This document shows, one piece after another, positions 9,926-18,654 of a stretch of DNA of 36,282 nt; within the stretch, counting starts at the first letter, position 1, and each line of letters begins with the position of its first letter. The position numbers and the translations under genes are program-made. This stretch comes from Candidatus Cloacimonadota bacterium. GTDB taxonomy: Bacteria; Cloacimonadota; Cloacimonadia; Cloacimonadales; Cloacimonadaceae. The stretch is from NCBI GenBank assembly GCA_027318475.1, contig DAHVPC010000010.1:1-36282 (forward strand), read 5' to 3'. Below the pieces are notes generated by a model, which made no database searches, was not told where the DNA came from, and was given only the letters and a program-made list of their open reading frames with translations.

Positions 9926-10036
9926 TGCTAGAAGCGGGGCTCAGGTAGGAGATCAGTAAGGGGAAAACAGGCAATAAATATGGTTAATTAATTATTGGAC
10001 AGGAAAATACAGAATTACAGCGGACGCAATTGAGGC

Positions 10037-10846
10037 TCAGGGCAAAGGCAGCAGGACGGAATCCAGAACCTGGCCGTCCAGATCGTAGGCGGTACAGAGC
10101 AGGGAGCGGCCCTGGCGGTCCAGGATGAGGTAATTGCGGGTGTTGGCGAAAACCTGGCTGTAAGGATTGCAGGAAAATCCAGGCCGGATCAAGCCTCCGG
10201 CTCCTCCGCTGACGAAATAGGACACGCCGCGGTATTCCGAGCGCTCGTAATTGTGGTCGTGCCCGGAAAAAACAGCCACGACGCCTGAATCGGCAAAGAG
10301 CGCGGGCAGCAGCAGTTGCAGGTCTTCGTCCCCGCCATGATAGCCTCCGCTGAAGATCGGGCGGTGCAGGATGACCAGTCGGGGCAGGCTCGGTTCCGAG
10401 GCCAGTTGCCGGCGCAGCCAGGCATCCTGTTCAGAACCGGGTGTCAGGTCCAGATTGGAATCCAGCACCAGGAACAAGAGGCTGTCGTGCTCCACCGCGT
10501 AGTAACTGCTGCCTCCCATAGTAGGAAAGTTGGCCAGCCAGAGCTCAAGGGAGCGGTCGTGATTGCCGCGGGCTGGATACAACGGGCAGACAGAGGTCAG
10601 TGGGGCGGCCGTCTGAAAAAAAGAATCGTAGTGGCTTTGCTTGCTGCCCTTGCTGGTGAGGTCGCCCAGATGGAATGCGATTTGGGGGTTTTGCGCGGCA
10701 ATGAGCGCGGCGACTTGGGCGTGCACGGAAGCGTTGCCCTGGGTATCGCCCAGCATGGCGATCCGGGCTCCCAGCGCCAGCCACAATCCTGCCAGCAGGA
10801 AGGCGCAGGCCAGGAAACGTTTTCGGACGGAGCGGGAAGGGATCAT
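10037..10846 (-). CDS. Secreted or membrane-anchored calcineurin-like metallophosphoesterase
   Basis: Motifs LGDTQGN, FHLGDLTS, ARGNHDR, FSGHDHNYER; N-terminal hydrophobic segment. ATGA overlap with the upstream UDG gene. Confidence 0.85.
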   Translation of the reverse strand: MIPSRSVRKRFLACAFLLAGLWLALGARIAMLGDTQGNASVHAQVAALIAAQNPQIAFHLGDLTSKGSKQSHYDSFFQTAAPLTSVCPLYPARGNHDRSLELWLANFPTMGGSSYYAVEHDSLLFLVLDSNLDLTPGSEQDAWLRRQLASEPSLPRLVILHRPIFSGGYHGGDEDLQLLLPALFADSGVVAVFSGHDHNYERSEYRGVSYFVSGGAGGLIRPGFSCNPYSQVFANTRNYLILDRQGRSLLCTAYDLDGQVLDSVLLPLP

Positions 10847-11484
10847 TTACGCAGGAGCAGGTGGTCGTCGCGGAATTTCTGCAGGTCTTCCCAAGCGGGC
10901 CGCTTCCAGTTGGGATTGCGGAGCAGCGCGGCGGGATGGTAGGAAACGTAGGTTTTGATGCCCTGAAACTCGTGGGTGGAGGAACGCAGTTTTTCCAGGG
11001 ACAGCGTGGTTTCCAGCAGGGTTTGCGCCGCCACGCGTCCCAATAGAAGGATCAGCCGGGGCTGGATGATGTCGATCTGTTCCAGCAGATAGGGCAGGCA
11101 GGCTTCGCGTTCGGCGGCTTCCGGATCGCGGTTTCCAGGCGGGCGGCACTTCACGATGTTGCAGATATAGACGTCGGAGCGGGTAAGCTGGATGGCCTTG
11201 AGCATGTCGTCCAAAAGTTTGCCCGCGGCTCCCACAAAAGGCCTTCCGGTCTGGTTTTCCTGCTCGCCGGGACCCTCTCCGATAAGCATGGCGGTGGCGT
11301 TCGGATCGCCCTCGCCATAGACGAATTTTACGCGTCCGGTGTGCAATTGGCACTTGACGCAAGTGGAGTAGGCGGCCTGCAGTCTGGCCAGCAGTTCAGC
11401 CCGGGAATCGGCGGGTTTATAGAGTTCGCGGATGCCGAGATTGTGCAGCAGTTCCAGTTGCAGCCGCAGGGAGCGGAGTGCCAT
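10843..11484 (-). CDS. Uracil-DNA glycosylase, family 4
   Basis: CVKCQLHTGRVKFVYGEGDPNATAMLIGEGPGEQENQTGRPFVGAAGKLLD...NIVKCRPPGNRDP: Fe-S cysteines and GEGPGEQEDxxGRPFVG motif. Confidence 0.9.
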   Translation of the reverse strand: MALRSLRLQLELLHNLGIRELYKPADSRAELLARLQAAYSTCVKCQLHTGRVKFVYGEGDPNATAMLIGEGPGEQENQTGRPFVGAAGKLLDDMLKAIQLTRSDVYICNIVKCRPPGNRDPEAAEREACLPYLLEQIDIIQPRLILLLGRVAAQTLLETTLSLEKLRSSTHEFQGIKTYVSYHPAALLRNPNWKRPAWEDLQKFRDDHLLLRK

Positions 11485-11492
11485 GGGGGCGG

Positions 11493-11891
11493 TTATTCCC
11501 CGTCTTCGTCGATCTCGCCGTCGCCCAGTTCGTATTCCTCGTCCTCGTCGTCGTCATCGTAGCGGTCCAGGTCGTCGTGCACCAGTTCCTCGATGTGCTC
11601 CTTGGTGTCGTCGAAAGTCTCTTCGCCGGCTTCGGCATCGATCTCATCGTCCTGGAAGGGCGTGTTCATCTGGGCCATGGCGAGGTTCGCTTCCTCGATC
11701 TCGGCGAAATAATCCGGCACTTCGTTGTCCGCCACATGGTTCATGGAGATGATGGCGATCTTTTCCGGAAAGCGCTGGCGGACATAGGCCGGCAGCTGGC
11801 TGATCCGCTGCGATTCGAGCTTCGAGAGCAGGCAGAAGAGGTAGTTCATGTCGGTCTTTTCGAGGAAAGATTCGATTTTCTTATTGATCAT
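11493..11891 (-). CDS. Small protein with highly acidic C-terminus; possible divergent RNA polymerase omega subunit
   Basis: KIESFLEKTDMNYLFCLLSKLESQRI N-terminus; DDDDEDEEYELGDGEIDEDGE tail; overlaps the 3' end of gmk, where rpoZ commonly lies. Confidence 0.5.
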   Translation of the reverse strand: MINKKIESFLEKTDMNYLFCLLSKLESQRISQLPAYVRQRFPEKIAIISMNHVADNEVPDYFAEIEEANLAMAQMNTPFQDDEIDAEAGEETFDDTKEHIEELVHDDLDRYDDDDEDEEYELGDGEIDEDGE

Positions 11892-12513
11892 TGTTTCGCT
11901 CCTGGTTCAGGAAGCCGGCAATGGGCTCCCAATAACGGCTGACGCGGTTTTCTTCGGCGCGGATGATGGCCAGGACATCCTGCACGGCGACGCCCAGGCG
12001 GTCGTTGACCACCAGGTAATCGTAGGCGGGGATGTACTGCAATTCGTCGCGGGCGATGTCCAGCCGCTTGTGGATTTCCTCCGGGGAATCGGTGGCGCGC
12101 TTGACCAGGCGGTCGCGCAAAACATCCATGGAGGGCGGAATGATGAAGATCTTGACGTAGGGAATTGTTGTGGCGCCGATCTGCGCAGCGCCCTGGACAT
12201 CGATGTCCATGATCACGTGGCGTCCGGCCTGCAGACGGCTTTGGATGTAGCTGATGGACGTTCCGTACCAGCGTCCGAAGACTTGGGCGGTTTCCAAAAA
12301 ATCGCCGGATTCCCGCCGGCTAAGGAACTCCGGCTCGTCCACGAAGTGGTAGTGGGTCCCGTTTTCCTCTGCACCGCGGGGTTTGCGCGTGGTGTATGAG
12401 ACGGAGTAGTCGATGTTGTCCGTCACGCGCAGCACTTCCTGCAGGATGGTGCTTTTTCCCCCTCCGGAAGGTGCCGAAAGGATGATGAGGAAATTGGGGT
12501 TTTTGGTTATCAC
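11881..12513 (-). CDS. gmk: Guanylate kinase
   Basis: LIILSAPSGGGKSTI P-loop, YSVSYTTRKPRGAEENGTHYHFV, VIMDIDVQGAAQI; GTG start. Confidence 0.95.
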   Translation of the reverse strand: MITKNPNFLIILSAPSGGGKSTILQEVLRVTDNIDYSVSYTTRKPRGAEENGTHYHFVDEPEFLSRRESGDFLETAQVFGRWYGTSISYIQSRLQAGRHVIMDIDVQGAAQIGATTIPYVKIFIIPPSMDVLRDRLVKRATDSPEEIHKRLDIARDELQYIPAYDYLVVNDRLGVAVQDVLAIIRAEENRVSRYWEPIAGFLNQERNNDQ

Positions 12514-12523
12514 AAGTCTTGTT

Positions 12524-12904
12524 TCAGACTTCGATGAGTTTGGCGTATTCCTGTGGCGTGAGCAGGTTTTCCAGTTCGTCGGCTACGCTGAGGCGCACCC
12601 GGTAAAGCCAGCCGTCCTCATAGGGCGACCGGTTGATCAGATCGGGAGATTCCTCCACTTCGGCGTTCTTTTCTTCCACTTTGCCACTGACCGGACTGAT
12701 CAGGTCTTCCGCGGATTTGACGGCTTCGATGGTGCCGCAAGGCTCGCTGGCGGAGACTTTTCCGCCTTCGTCGGGCAATTCCAGATAGACGATCTCGCCC
12801 AGTTCGTGTTGGGCAAAATCGGTGATGCCGATGGTGGCGAGGTCATCCACAACGCGCACCCATTCGTGGCTTTCAGTGTATAACAGGTTGTCGGGTACCA
12901 GCAT
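12524..12904 (-). CDS. gcvH: Glycine cleavage system H protein
   Basis: SHEWVRVVDDLATIGITDFAQHELGEIVYLELP and lipoylation motif GTIEAVKSAEDLISPVSG; RBS GGAGG. Confidence 0.95.
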   Translation of the reverse strand: MLVPDNLLYTESHEWVRVVDDLATIGITDFAQHELGEIVYLELPDEGGKVSASEPCGTIEAVKSAEDLISPVSGKVEEKNAEVEESPDLINRSPYEDGWLYRVRLSVADELENLLTPQEYAKLIEV

Positions 12905-12965
12905 GTAATCCTCCTTGATCCAAGGTAGCTTATTGTTTGGGCCAAGTCTTGGCAGGGCGGTTTTG

Positions 12966-12971
12966 TGTCAA
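12966..12971 (-). promoter_or_regulatory. -35-like TTGACA upstream of gcvH
   Basis: Minus-strand CTTGACA; one of a recurring set upstream of gene starts in the window. Confidence 0.4.
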
Positions 12972-13002
12972 GGATAAGTTCTGGCTGAGGCCCGTAAACC
13001 CT

Positions 13003-15744
13003 TTACATGCCAAGGATAAGGGATGTGAGGGGATTCCCGTCGCGGTCCCAGCTGAAGCGGACGCCGAGGTTGAGGGCGAAGCTGTAGCCAGCGAAGATTT
13101 CGGCGATGAGTTCCAAGCCGTAGGCCGAAAGCGTGTTGGCGGACTTGCCGTCTCCAGGCAGGGCATAATCGTAAAAGAGGCCGAGGTTCACGTCCTCAAG
13201 GTAGATGTTGGGATTCCAGAGGCCGTTGCGGATCTTCAGGATTGGCGCATACCAGCTGTTGCTGAACATCACGCCGCTGTTTTGGGGCCAGTCTTTGGTG
13301 TAGCCGCGCAGTGTGGGGAATACGGGCTCCGCTTTGGTGTCGATGTCCGGATCCCAGGCCGCGAACACGTTGCTGCGGAGTTCGGTGGAGAGCGGGGCTT
13401 TCAGGCGCAGATTGGCGCTGCCCTGCCAACCCAGGCGTTCGCGTTCCGAAGGCAGGAACTGCTTGGTCTCATACAGCAGCACGTTGCTGGTGGCAAGGCG
13501 CAGTCCACGGACCGCGAAATTGAGGCCCAGGAAGGGATACCAGAGTTTGTAGCGGTAATTGCGGGTGGCGGAAAAACCAAAGCCTGCCTGGGCGGAAGTG
13601 AGGCCGTAATTCAGCTTTTGCAGGAAGGGGACGTATTGCTCCACCTGGAAGGATTTCTCATCCAGATTGGTGTACTGGATGGTTTGCTTGACCGGGCTGA
13701 AGAAGTTGTTTTCAATGCCGAACTGGTAGCCCCAGTGCTTCTTGCCGATATCGTAGAGCACGGTGGCGTTCCAGATGGGAAAGTCGCCCACTACGTCCGC
13801 TCCGGCCACTTGGGCGCCCACGATCAGTTCGTCCAAGGTGAGCAGAGTGTCCGCCACATCAGTGGCAGTGGTGGCGGTGGAGCTGGCGATGTAGGGCATG
13901 CGGTAAAGCCTGGGCCAGAGCGCGTGCAGGACGTTTTTCGCGTAGCTGCCATAGGTGACGGGATACTTGTTCAGGATTTTGGTGTTCTTGGAGCCGCTCA
14001 ACCTTTCGTAGGGCGGTTTGGCGGCCAGTGCGGAGGGCAGGGAAAAGCCGCTGGAGCCCAGTTGGTCCTGGTAAACGTCGTAGCCGTCGCCGTTGATGGA
14101 GAGGAAATAGGTCTTACCGCGGGAAGTGCGGATGGCGTTCTTGACCTCGGAATAACCGGTGAAACGGGAGACCGAGCGGGAGTTCAGATCGTAGGCGTAG
14201 CAACCGTTCTGGCCGCTGTAAGTGGCGTTGAAGACCAGGGTGTTGCCCTCGATGTAGGCCACCGATTCCAGGTTCGGAGTGTCGATCAGGGGCGTGAGCT
14301 GCATAGTGCCGGCATTGAGCAGGTAAATGCTGTTGTTCTGCCAGAATTTGCGGGCGGTTACGTAGATCTTGCCGCCGCTCTGGTCGATGCTGCCGATCAG
14401 GTGGTTCAGGCTGCCGAGCTGTTTCTTCTGGCCGGAATCCAGGCTGATCTCAAAGAGTTTCGTGCCCTGATGGGTTTCATTGTCTTCCGCAACCAGGAAA
14501 CGGTCGCCGTCCAGATGACAAAAGGCGCGGATCGGACCAGCAAAGAGTTTGCGCCTGTTGCCGCCATCGAGGTTCGCGGACCAGACTTCCGTGACTACGC
14601 CCAGGCCATCGGCATCGTTGTTGGCATAGCCGGGCTCGTATTCCGCCTTGGTGAAATAGAGTTTGTCCCTGGTCAGTTGGTAGCCGGCGGCGAAATCCGA
14701 GTTTTGCTCGATCAGGACCTCGTTTTGCGGCTTGCCGTCCAGTTGGTCCAAACGTACCAGCCTATAGCTGGTGAAGCTGCTGGAAGGTCCGGTCTTGCTG
14801 GTTTTCCGCTGCGTGAAATATAAAGCGCCGTCGTGGTATTTGAGGTTTTCCTTGTTCCAGCCGTCCTCCGTGAGGCGTTGTTTGGGCAGGGGCGCTGATT
14901 TGCTGGCGGCGTCGTTCTGCCATTCCGTCCACAGAGTGGCGACGTCATTGCCATAGGCGGTTCGATAGGCCTGGTCCAGGGACAGGGAGGACGAGATCGG
15001 GTTCAGGTAGGCGGCCAGGGAGGACGAGGTTTCGCCGTAGAGGACTGAGAACTTGTTTTCGCCGTATTTGTCAGCCAGATACTGGTGGAAGCTGGAGCCA
15101 TAGACGTAGTAGTTGCCCAGGGGATTGCTGTAGCTGTAGTAGCAGGCCTTGCCGGGGTTGGGCAGCCTGCCTTCCCTGGCCAGGGCGCCGATTATGGCGG
15201 GGTAAGTGCCGGCGTTCAATCTGCCGGTTTGCTCGGAAAGTTGAGATTCCCCGTACACCGTGATCCCCTCCGTCATCCACATCGGCTGATAGAGGTTGGG
15301 GTAGAGGATATTGCCAAAGAGCGCGCGCAGCAAGGCCGGTTCTCCAGTGGCACGGGTCATTTGCGCCATATGGATGAACTCGTGCACCCCCACCAGTTGC
15401 CACCAATCTTCACCGAGGCCAAGTTCGTCGCTAGAAGGCGGATAGGCGTAAAGCCCCATTTTTGCCCCCACCGGGCTGGCATAGCCGTTGACCGTGTTGC
15501 CCATGTCCGAAAGCACCACCTTGACTTTGCCTGGCGAATTGCCGGTAAGTTTTTCCACATAAGGGCGGCTGTATTCCAGGGCCTGGAGCACGTTGCGGGC
15601 TTCGGTTTCCCAGCCTCTGCGATAGTACACTTCAAAGTTGGGGGTGGACACCGTGCCGTAGTTTGGCCAAGCGCCCAGAGCCAGCGGCATTACGAAGAGC
15701 AGCGCGGCTGCCAGTGATTTGAACTTCTTCACGTCGTTCTCCAC
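13003..15744 (-). CDS. Second gluzincin + beta-propeller + Omp85-like barrel fusion protein
   Basis: Signal peptide; GVHEFIHMAQ with downstream MWMTEGITVYGE; propeller-like repeats; TLRGYTKDW (RGY-type Omp85 motif) and beta-barrel C-terminus. Confidence 0.75.
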   Translation of the reverse strand: MENDVKKFKSLAAALLFVMPLALGAWPNYGTVSTPNFEVYYRRGWETEARNVLQALEYSRPYVEKLTGNSPGKVKVVLSDMGNTVNGYASPVGAKMGLYAYPPSSDELGLGEDWWQLVGVHEFIHMAQMTRATGEPALLRALFGNILYPNLYQPMWMTEGITVYGESQLSEQTGRLNAGTYPAIIGALAREGRLPNPGKACYYSYSNPLGNYYVYGSSFHQYLADKYGENKFSVLYGETSSSLAAYLNPISSSLSLDQAYRTAYGNDVATLWTEWQNDAASKSAPLPKQRLTEDGWNKENLKYHDGALYFTQRKTSKTGPSSSFTSYRLVRLDQLDGKPQNEVLIEQNSDFAAGYQLTRDKLYFTKAEYEPGYANNDADGLGVVTEVWSANLDGGNRRKLFAGPIRAFCHLDGDRFLVAEDNETHQGTKLFEISLDSGQKKQLGSLNHLIGSIDQSGGKIYVTARKFWQNNSIYLLNAGTMQLTPLIDTPNLESVAYIEGNTLVFNATYSGQNGCYAYDLNSRSVSRFTGYSEVKNAIRTSRGKTYFLSINGDGYDVYQDQLGSSGFSLPSALAAKPPYERLSGSKNTKILNKYPVTYGSYAKNVLHALWPRLYRMPYIASSTATTATDVADTLLTLDELIVGAQVAGADVVGDFPIWNATVLYDIGKKHWGYQFGIENNFFSPVKQTIQYTNLDEKSFQVEQYVPFLQKLNYGLTSAQAGFGFSATRNYRYKLWYPFLGLNFAVRGLRLATSNVLLYETKQFLPSERERLGWQGSANLRLKAPLSTELRSNVFAAWDPDIDTKAEPVFPTLRGYTKDWPQNSGVMFSNSWYAPILKIRNGLWNPNIYLEDVNLGLFYDYALPGDGKSANTLSAYGLELIAEIFAGYSFALNLGVRFSWDRDGNPLTSLILGM

Positions 15745-15784
15745 GTATTTTTTCTTTCGCGCATAATGGGATATGGCGATCTGC

Positions 15785-15790
15785 TGTCAA
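15785..15790 (-). promoter_or_regulatory. -35-like TTGACA upstream of the ORF at 13003..15744
   Basis: Minus strand TTGACA, 16-bp spacer, CATTAT. Confidence 0.5.
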
Positions 15791-15862
15791 GCAGAAAGTC
15801 CTCTCCGGGCATTCTTCTGCGAACCTGGCTCCCGATGCTTCGCCATCCGGGCAACTATTTTC

Positions 15863-15891
15863 TTGACAATTTGGACCCGGCGGGCGAATAT
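15863..15891 (+). promoter_or_regulatory. Candidate promoter for the Omp28-like gene
   Basis: TTGACA (15863-15868), 17-bp spacer, GAATAT (15886-15891), 39 bp upstream of ATG 15931. Confidence 0.4.
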
Positions 15892-15930
15892 CGCATTATA
15901 CTCGCAAGACATGCGCACACAGGAGTTCCG

Positions 15931-17160
15931 ATGAACACTAAGCAATTCATGCCGATTCTTATCCTTGCGCTGGCAGCAAGCTGCCTGCAGGCGGTTCCAC
16001 GCCGGTATGTGCTGGTGGAAATAGGGGCCAGCACAGGCTGTTCGCCATGCCAGGGTGCAGCCCGGGGAGCCCACGACCTACTTGTGAACGGACATCCGGC
16101 GGCCATCATTGAGAACTTCACCAACGCCCCCTTCGGCAACGTTTATTCTTCAGCCCGCAACACCTATTATGGGCTGACCGGCACTCCCACCGCCTGGTTT
16201 GACGGATTGAACCAACAGCTCGGCGGGAGTTCGAGCACTTCCATGTATTCCATCTACCTGCCCAAAGTGAACGCCCGCCTGGCGATTCCGGCGCATTACA
16301 CCATCAGCGCCAGCGGAACCGCCATGGGAAACCAGTACACTGCCAATGTAGTGGTTGCCAAGCCGGAGGCCGATTCGAACACCAACGTGGTCCTGCACGC
16401 CGCCGTTACGGAATCGAGCATTCCCTACACTTGGTATAGCCAGACGGAAGTGAACAGCACCAACCGCCTTATGATACCAAGCGCCAGCGGGACCCCGGTC
16501 AGCCTGACGACTGGAGGCCAGGTAACGATCCCCCTTAGTTTCACGCTCAACACCAGCTACAACGCCCACAACTGCGAACTGGTCCTCTGGCTGCAGAACA
16601 CGGTTTCCAAGGAAGTTCTCCAGTGTGAGAAATATCCCTTCGACTACCTTTACAAGGATTTCACCGCCACTCCAACCAGCGGAACGGCGCCCCTGCAGGT
16701 CCAATTCCAGAATTCCGCCACGGCGCTTGGACTGGCCGCGCATTGGGATTTCCAGAACGACGGTGTGTACGATTTCACCGGCAACAATCCGCAGCATACC
16801 TACACTGAGCCCGGAACCTGGACTGTGAAATACAAACTGACTTTCGGCACGCTGGCGGATTCGCTGGTCAAAACAGGCTACATCACCGTGAGCGCGCCAG
16901 TTCTGCCCCTGGCTCCCGCGAACATCCAATGCGTAAACAGCGGAGCCGACGTCCTGCTGAGTTGGGACCCCGTCACGCAGGACACAGCTGGCGGGCCGCT
17001 GACGCCCGATTACTACGAGGTCCTCTACAGCGCCGACCCCTCCGTGGATGCGAATGCTTGGACGCTGCTGACAACTGCCACGGGCCTCAGCGCTGTGGAC
17101 ACGGCAATCCTGAATTCCGCTCCGCAGCGATACTACCGGATCCGCGCCGTTAAGCTGTGA
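15931..17160 (+). CDS. Omp28-like secreted thioredoxin-fold protein with PKD and terminal FN3-like domain
   Basis: Signal peptide MNTKQFMPILILALAASCLQA; VLVEIGASTGCSPCQGAA (CxxC); TGTPTAWFDG; PKD segment FTATPTSGTAPLQVQFQN...HWDFQNDGVYDF; C-term LLSWDPV...RYYRIRAVKL. ORF start trimmed from 15766. Confidence 0.8.
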   Translation: MNTKQFMPILILALAASCLQAVPRRYVLVEIGASTGCSPCQGAARGAHDLLVNGHPAAIIENFTNAPFGNVYSSARNTYYGLTGTPTAWFDGLNQQLGGSSSTSMYSIYLPKVNARLAIPAHYTISASGTAMGNQYTANVVVAKPEADSNTNVVLHAAVTESSIPYTWYSQTEVNSTNRLMIPSASGTPVSLTTGGQVTIPLSFTLNTSYNAHNCELVLWLQNTVSKEVLQCEKYPFDYLYKDFTATPTSGTAPLQVQFQNSATALGLAAHWDFQNDGVYDFTGNNPQHTYTEPGTWTVKYKLTFGTLADSLVKTGYITVSAPVLPLAPANIQCVNSGADVLLSWDPVTQDTAGGPLTPDYYEVLYSADPSVDANAWTLLTTATGLSAVDTAILNSAPQRYYRIRAVKL

Positions 17161-17190
17161 GCGTGTTGTTGAGCCAAAATCCGGAATCTC

Positions 17191-18048
17191 ATGCAGGCTG
17201 AGCCACTGCGCAGGGTCCTGGCGGTCCACGACCTCTCTGGTTTCGGCCACACTTCGCTGCTGGCCGTGATCCCGCTGCTGAACAAACTCGGCATTCGGGT
17301 CTGCGCGCTGCCCACGGCGCTGCTTTCCGCCAATACTGATTTTCCCGGCTATCGCTGGACTGACCTCAGCGCGCAAATGGAAGGTCTGATCCGTCACTGG
17401 CAGGAGTTGGAACTGAGTTTTGACGCCATCGGAACAGGTTTTCTGGCTTCGGAAAGGCAGGCGGAACTGGTGGCGGAGGCGATCCACCGTTTGCGCGGCG
17501 CCAGCACTCTGGTGCTAGTGGATCCCGTTATGGGCGATAATGGTAGCTTGTATAAATGCTTCGGCCCGGCCATGATTCCCGCCCTGCGTTCTTTGACGGC
17601 CCTGGCCGACGTGGTCACGCCGAATTATACCGAGGCGGCGTTGTTGGCCGGGGCGGATCCAAGGTCGCTTGCCGAGGAAGCCAGGATCCTGGATTGGTGC
17701 CGCGCCATCGGCGAACTGGGTCCGCGGCGCGTGATCGTGACCTCCGTTCCCGGAAGAGATCCGCAACGGCTGGAAGTGTTGTATTTCAGCGTGGCGGAGG
17801 ATTCACTCGCCCGCTTTCCTTTTCCCTCCGACGGCCAACCGCATCCCGGAGCTGGAGATTGTTTCTCCGCCTTGGTTCTGGGCGGGCTGGTCAATGGCTG
17901 CCAGGCCGGAACGGCGATCCGGGCAGCGGTCCAGATCATGAGCCGGGCAATCGGAATCGGCATTCCGCCTGTTTCAGACTGGCGTGAAGGCATCTGGCTG
18001 GAGCAGGTCCTCAGCTGGGATCTGCGCTCTTACTACTATCAGGATTGA
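17191..18048 (+). CDS. pdxY: Pyridoxal/pyridoxine kinase
   Basis: RVLAVHDLSGFGHTSLLAVIPLL, FDAIGTGFLAS, LVDPVMGDNGSLY, VTPNYTEAALLAG, HPGAGDCFSALVLGG. Confidence 0.88.
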   Translation: MQAEPLRRVLAVHDLSGFGHTSLLAVIPLLNKLGIRVCALPTALLSANTDFPGYRWTDLSAQMEGLIRHWQELELSFDAIGTGFLASERQAELVAEAIHRLRGASTLVLVDPVMGDNGSLYKCFGPAMIPALRSLTALADVVTPNYTEAALLAGADPRSLAEEARILDWCRAIGELGPRRVIVTSVPGRDPQRLEVLYFSVAEDSLARFPFPSDGQPHPGAGDCFSALVLGGLVNGCQAGTAIRAAVQIMSRAIGIGIPPVSDWREGIWLEQVLSWDLRSYYYQD

Positions 18049-18060
18049 ACCGCTTCCACT

Positions 18061-18390
18061 ATGAAAACCATCTTGCTGCTCAGCATTTCCAACATCTTCA
18101 TGACTTTCGCCTGGTACGGTCACCTCAAATACCGGAATTCCCCCCTGCTCACAGTGATTCTCATCTCCTGGGGCATCGCCTTTTTCGAATACTGCTTCCA
18201 GGTGCCGGCCAACCGGATCGGCTTTGGCACCTTCAGCGCGTATCAACTAAAGACTATCCAGGAAGTGATCACCCTGCTGGTGTTCAGCGTGTTTTCGGTG
18301 TTTTACCTCAAGGAGGAGTTCCGCTGGAACTACCTGGTGGGCTTCGTTCTGATAGTTGCCGCGGTGTTCTTTATCTTCAAGAAGTGGTGA
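18061..18390 (+). CDS. DUF486 / DMT-like small membrane protein
   Basis: Four hydrophobic segments; FMTFAWYGHLKY, FEYCFQVPANRIG, AYQLKTIQEVITL. Confidence 0.85.
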   Translation: MKTILLLSISNIFMTFAWYGHLKYRNSPLLTVILISWGIAFFEYCFQVPANRIGFGTFSAYQLKTIQEVITLLVFSVFSVFYLKEEFRWNYLVGFVLIVAAVFFIFKKW

Positions 18391-18438
18391 GCCGCGCGGA
18401 GGCTTTTGGGACTGAGGGTAAGAGGTCTGGCCCCCATT

Positions 18439-18509
18439 ATCATTGCGCCGTCATTGCGCGGTCATTACGGGTAAAGCGCGCAATGACCGCGCAATGACCG
18501 CGTATTGAT
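18439..18509. repeat. 71-bp hairpin element: 3 x 11-bp units / 5-bp loop / 3 x inverted 11-bp units (copy C, different core)
   Basis: ATCATTGCGCC GTCATTGCGCG GTCATTACGGG | TAAAG | CGCGCAATGAC CGCGCAATGAC CGCGTATTGAT. Confidence 0.85.
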
Positions 18510-18572
18510 CATGGGAGCGGTCTGCGGGTATCGGATCTAACCGCCTCCTCCTATTATTTAACTTAATCCCAC

Positions 18573-18622
18573 AAAAAACCGCTTCCGCCAGACCGGCCAT
18601 CAGACCAGACCAGCGGAAGCGG
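18573..18622 (-). terminator. Rho-independent terminator of the C25 peptidase gene
   Basis: Perfect 10-bp inverted repeat CCGCTTCCGC (18579-18588) / GCGGAAGCGG (18613-18622), followed on the minus strand by TTTTTT; just downstream of the stop at 18655. Confidence 0.8.
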
Positions 18623-18654
18623 CTGCTAACTATTTCTATATGGGAGTTGATGCC

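Noticed and set aside
12937-14823. 628-aa plus-strand ORF
   Set aside because: Fully antisense to the well-supported gluzincin/propeller/barrel gene; low-complexity Gly/Val/Ala-rich translation typical of mirror ORFs in GC-rich DNA.
18439-18509. Simple Rho-independent terminator interpretation of the hairpin elements
   Set aside because: No poly-T tract; a separate canonical terminator exists at 18573-18622; copy B lies between divergent genes. A role in termination for copy C is not excluded.
18439-18509. Identity of copy C with the widespread GTCATTGCGAGG environmental-genome repeats
   Set aside because: Shares only the GTCATTGCG word; period, palindrome layout and remaining sequence differ. 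Cannot be fully excluded without a search.
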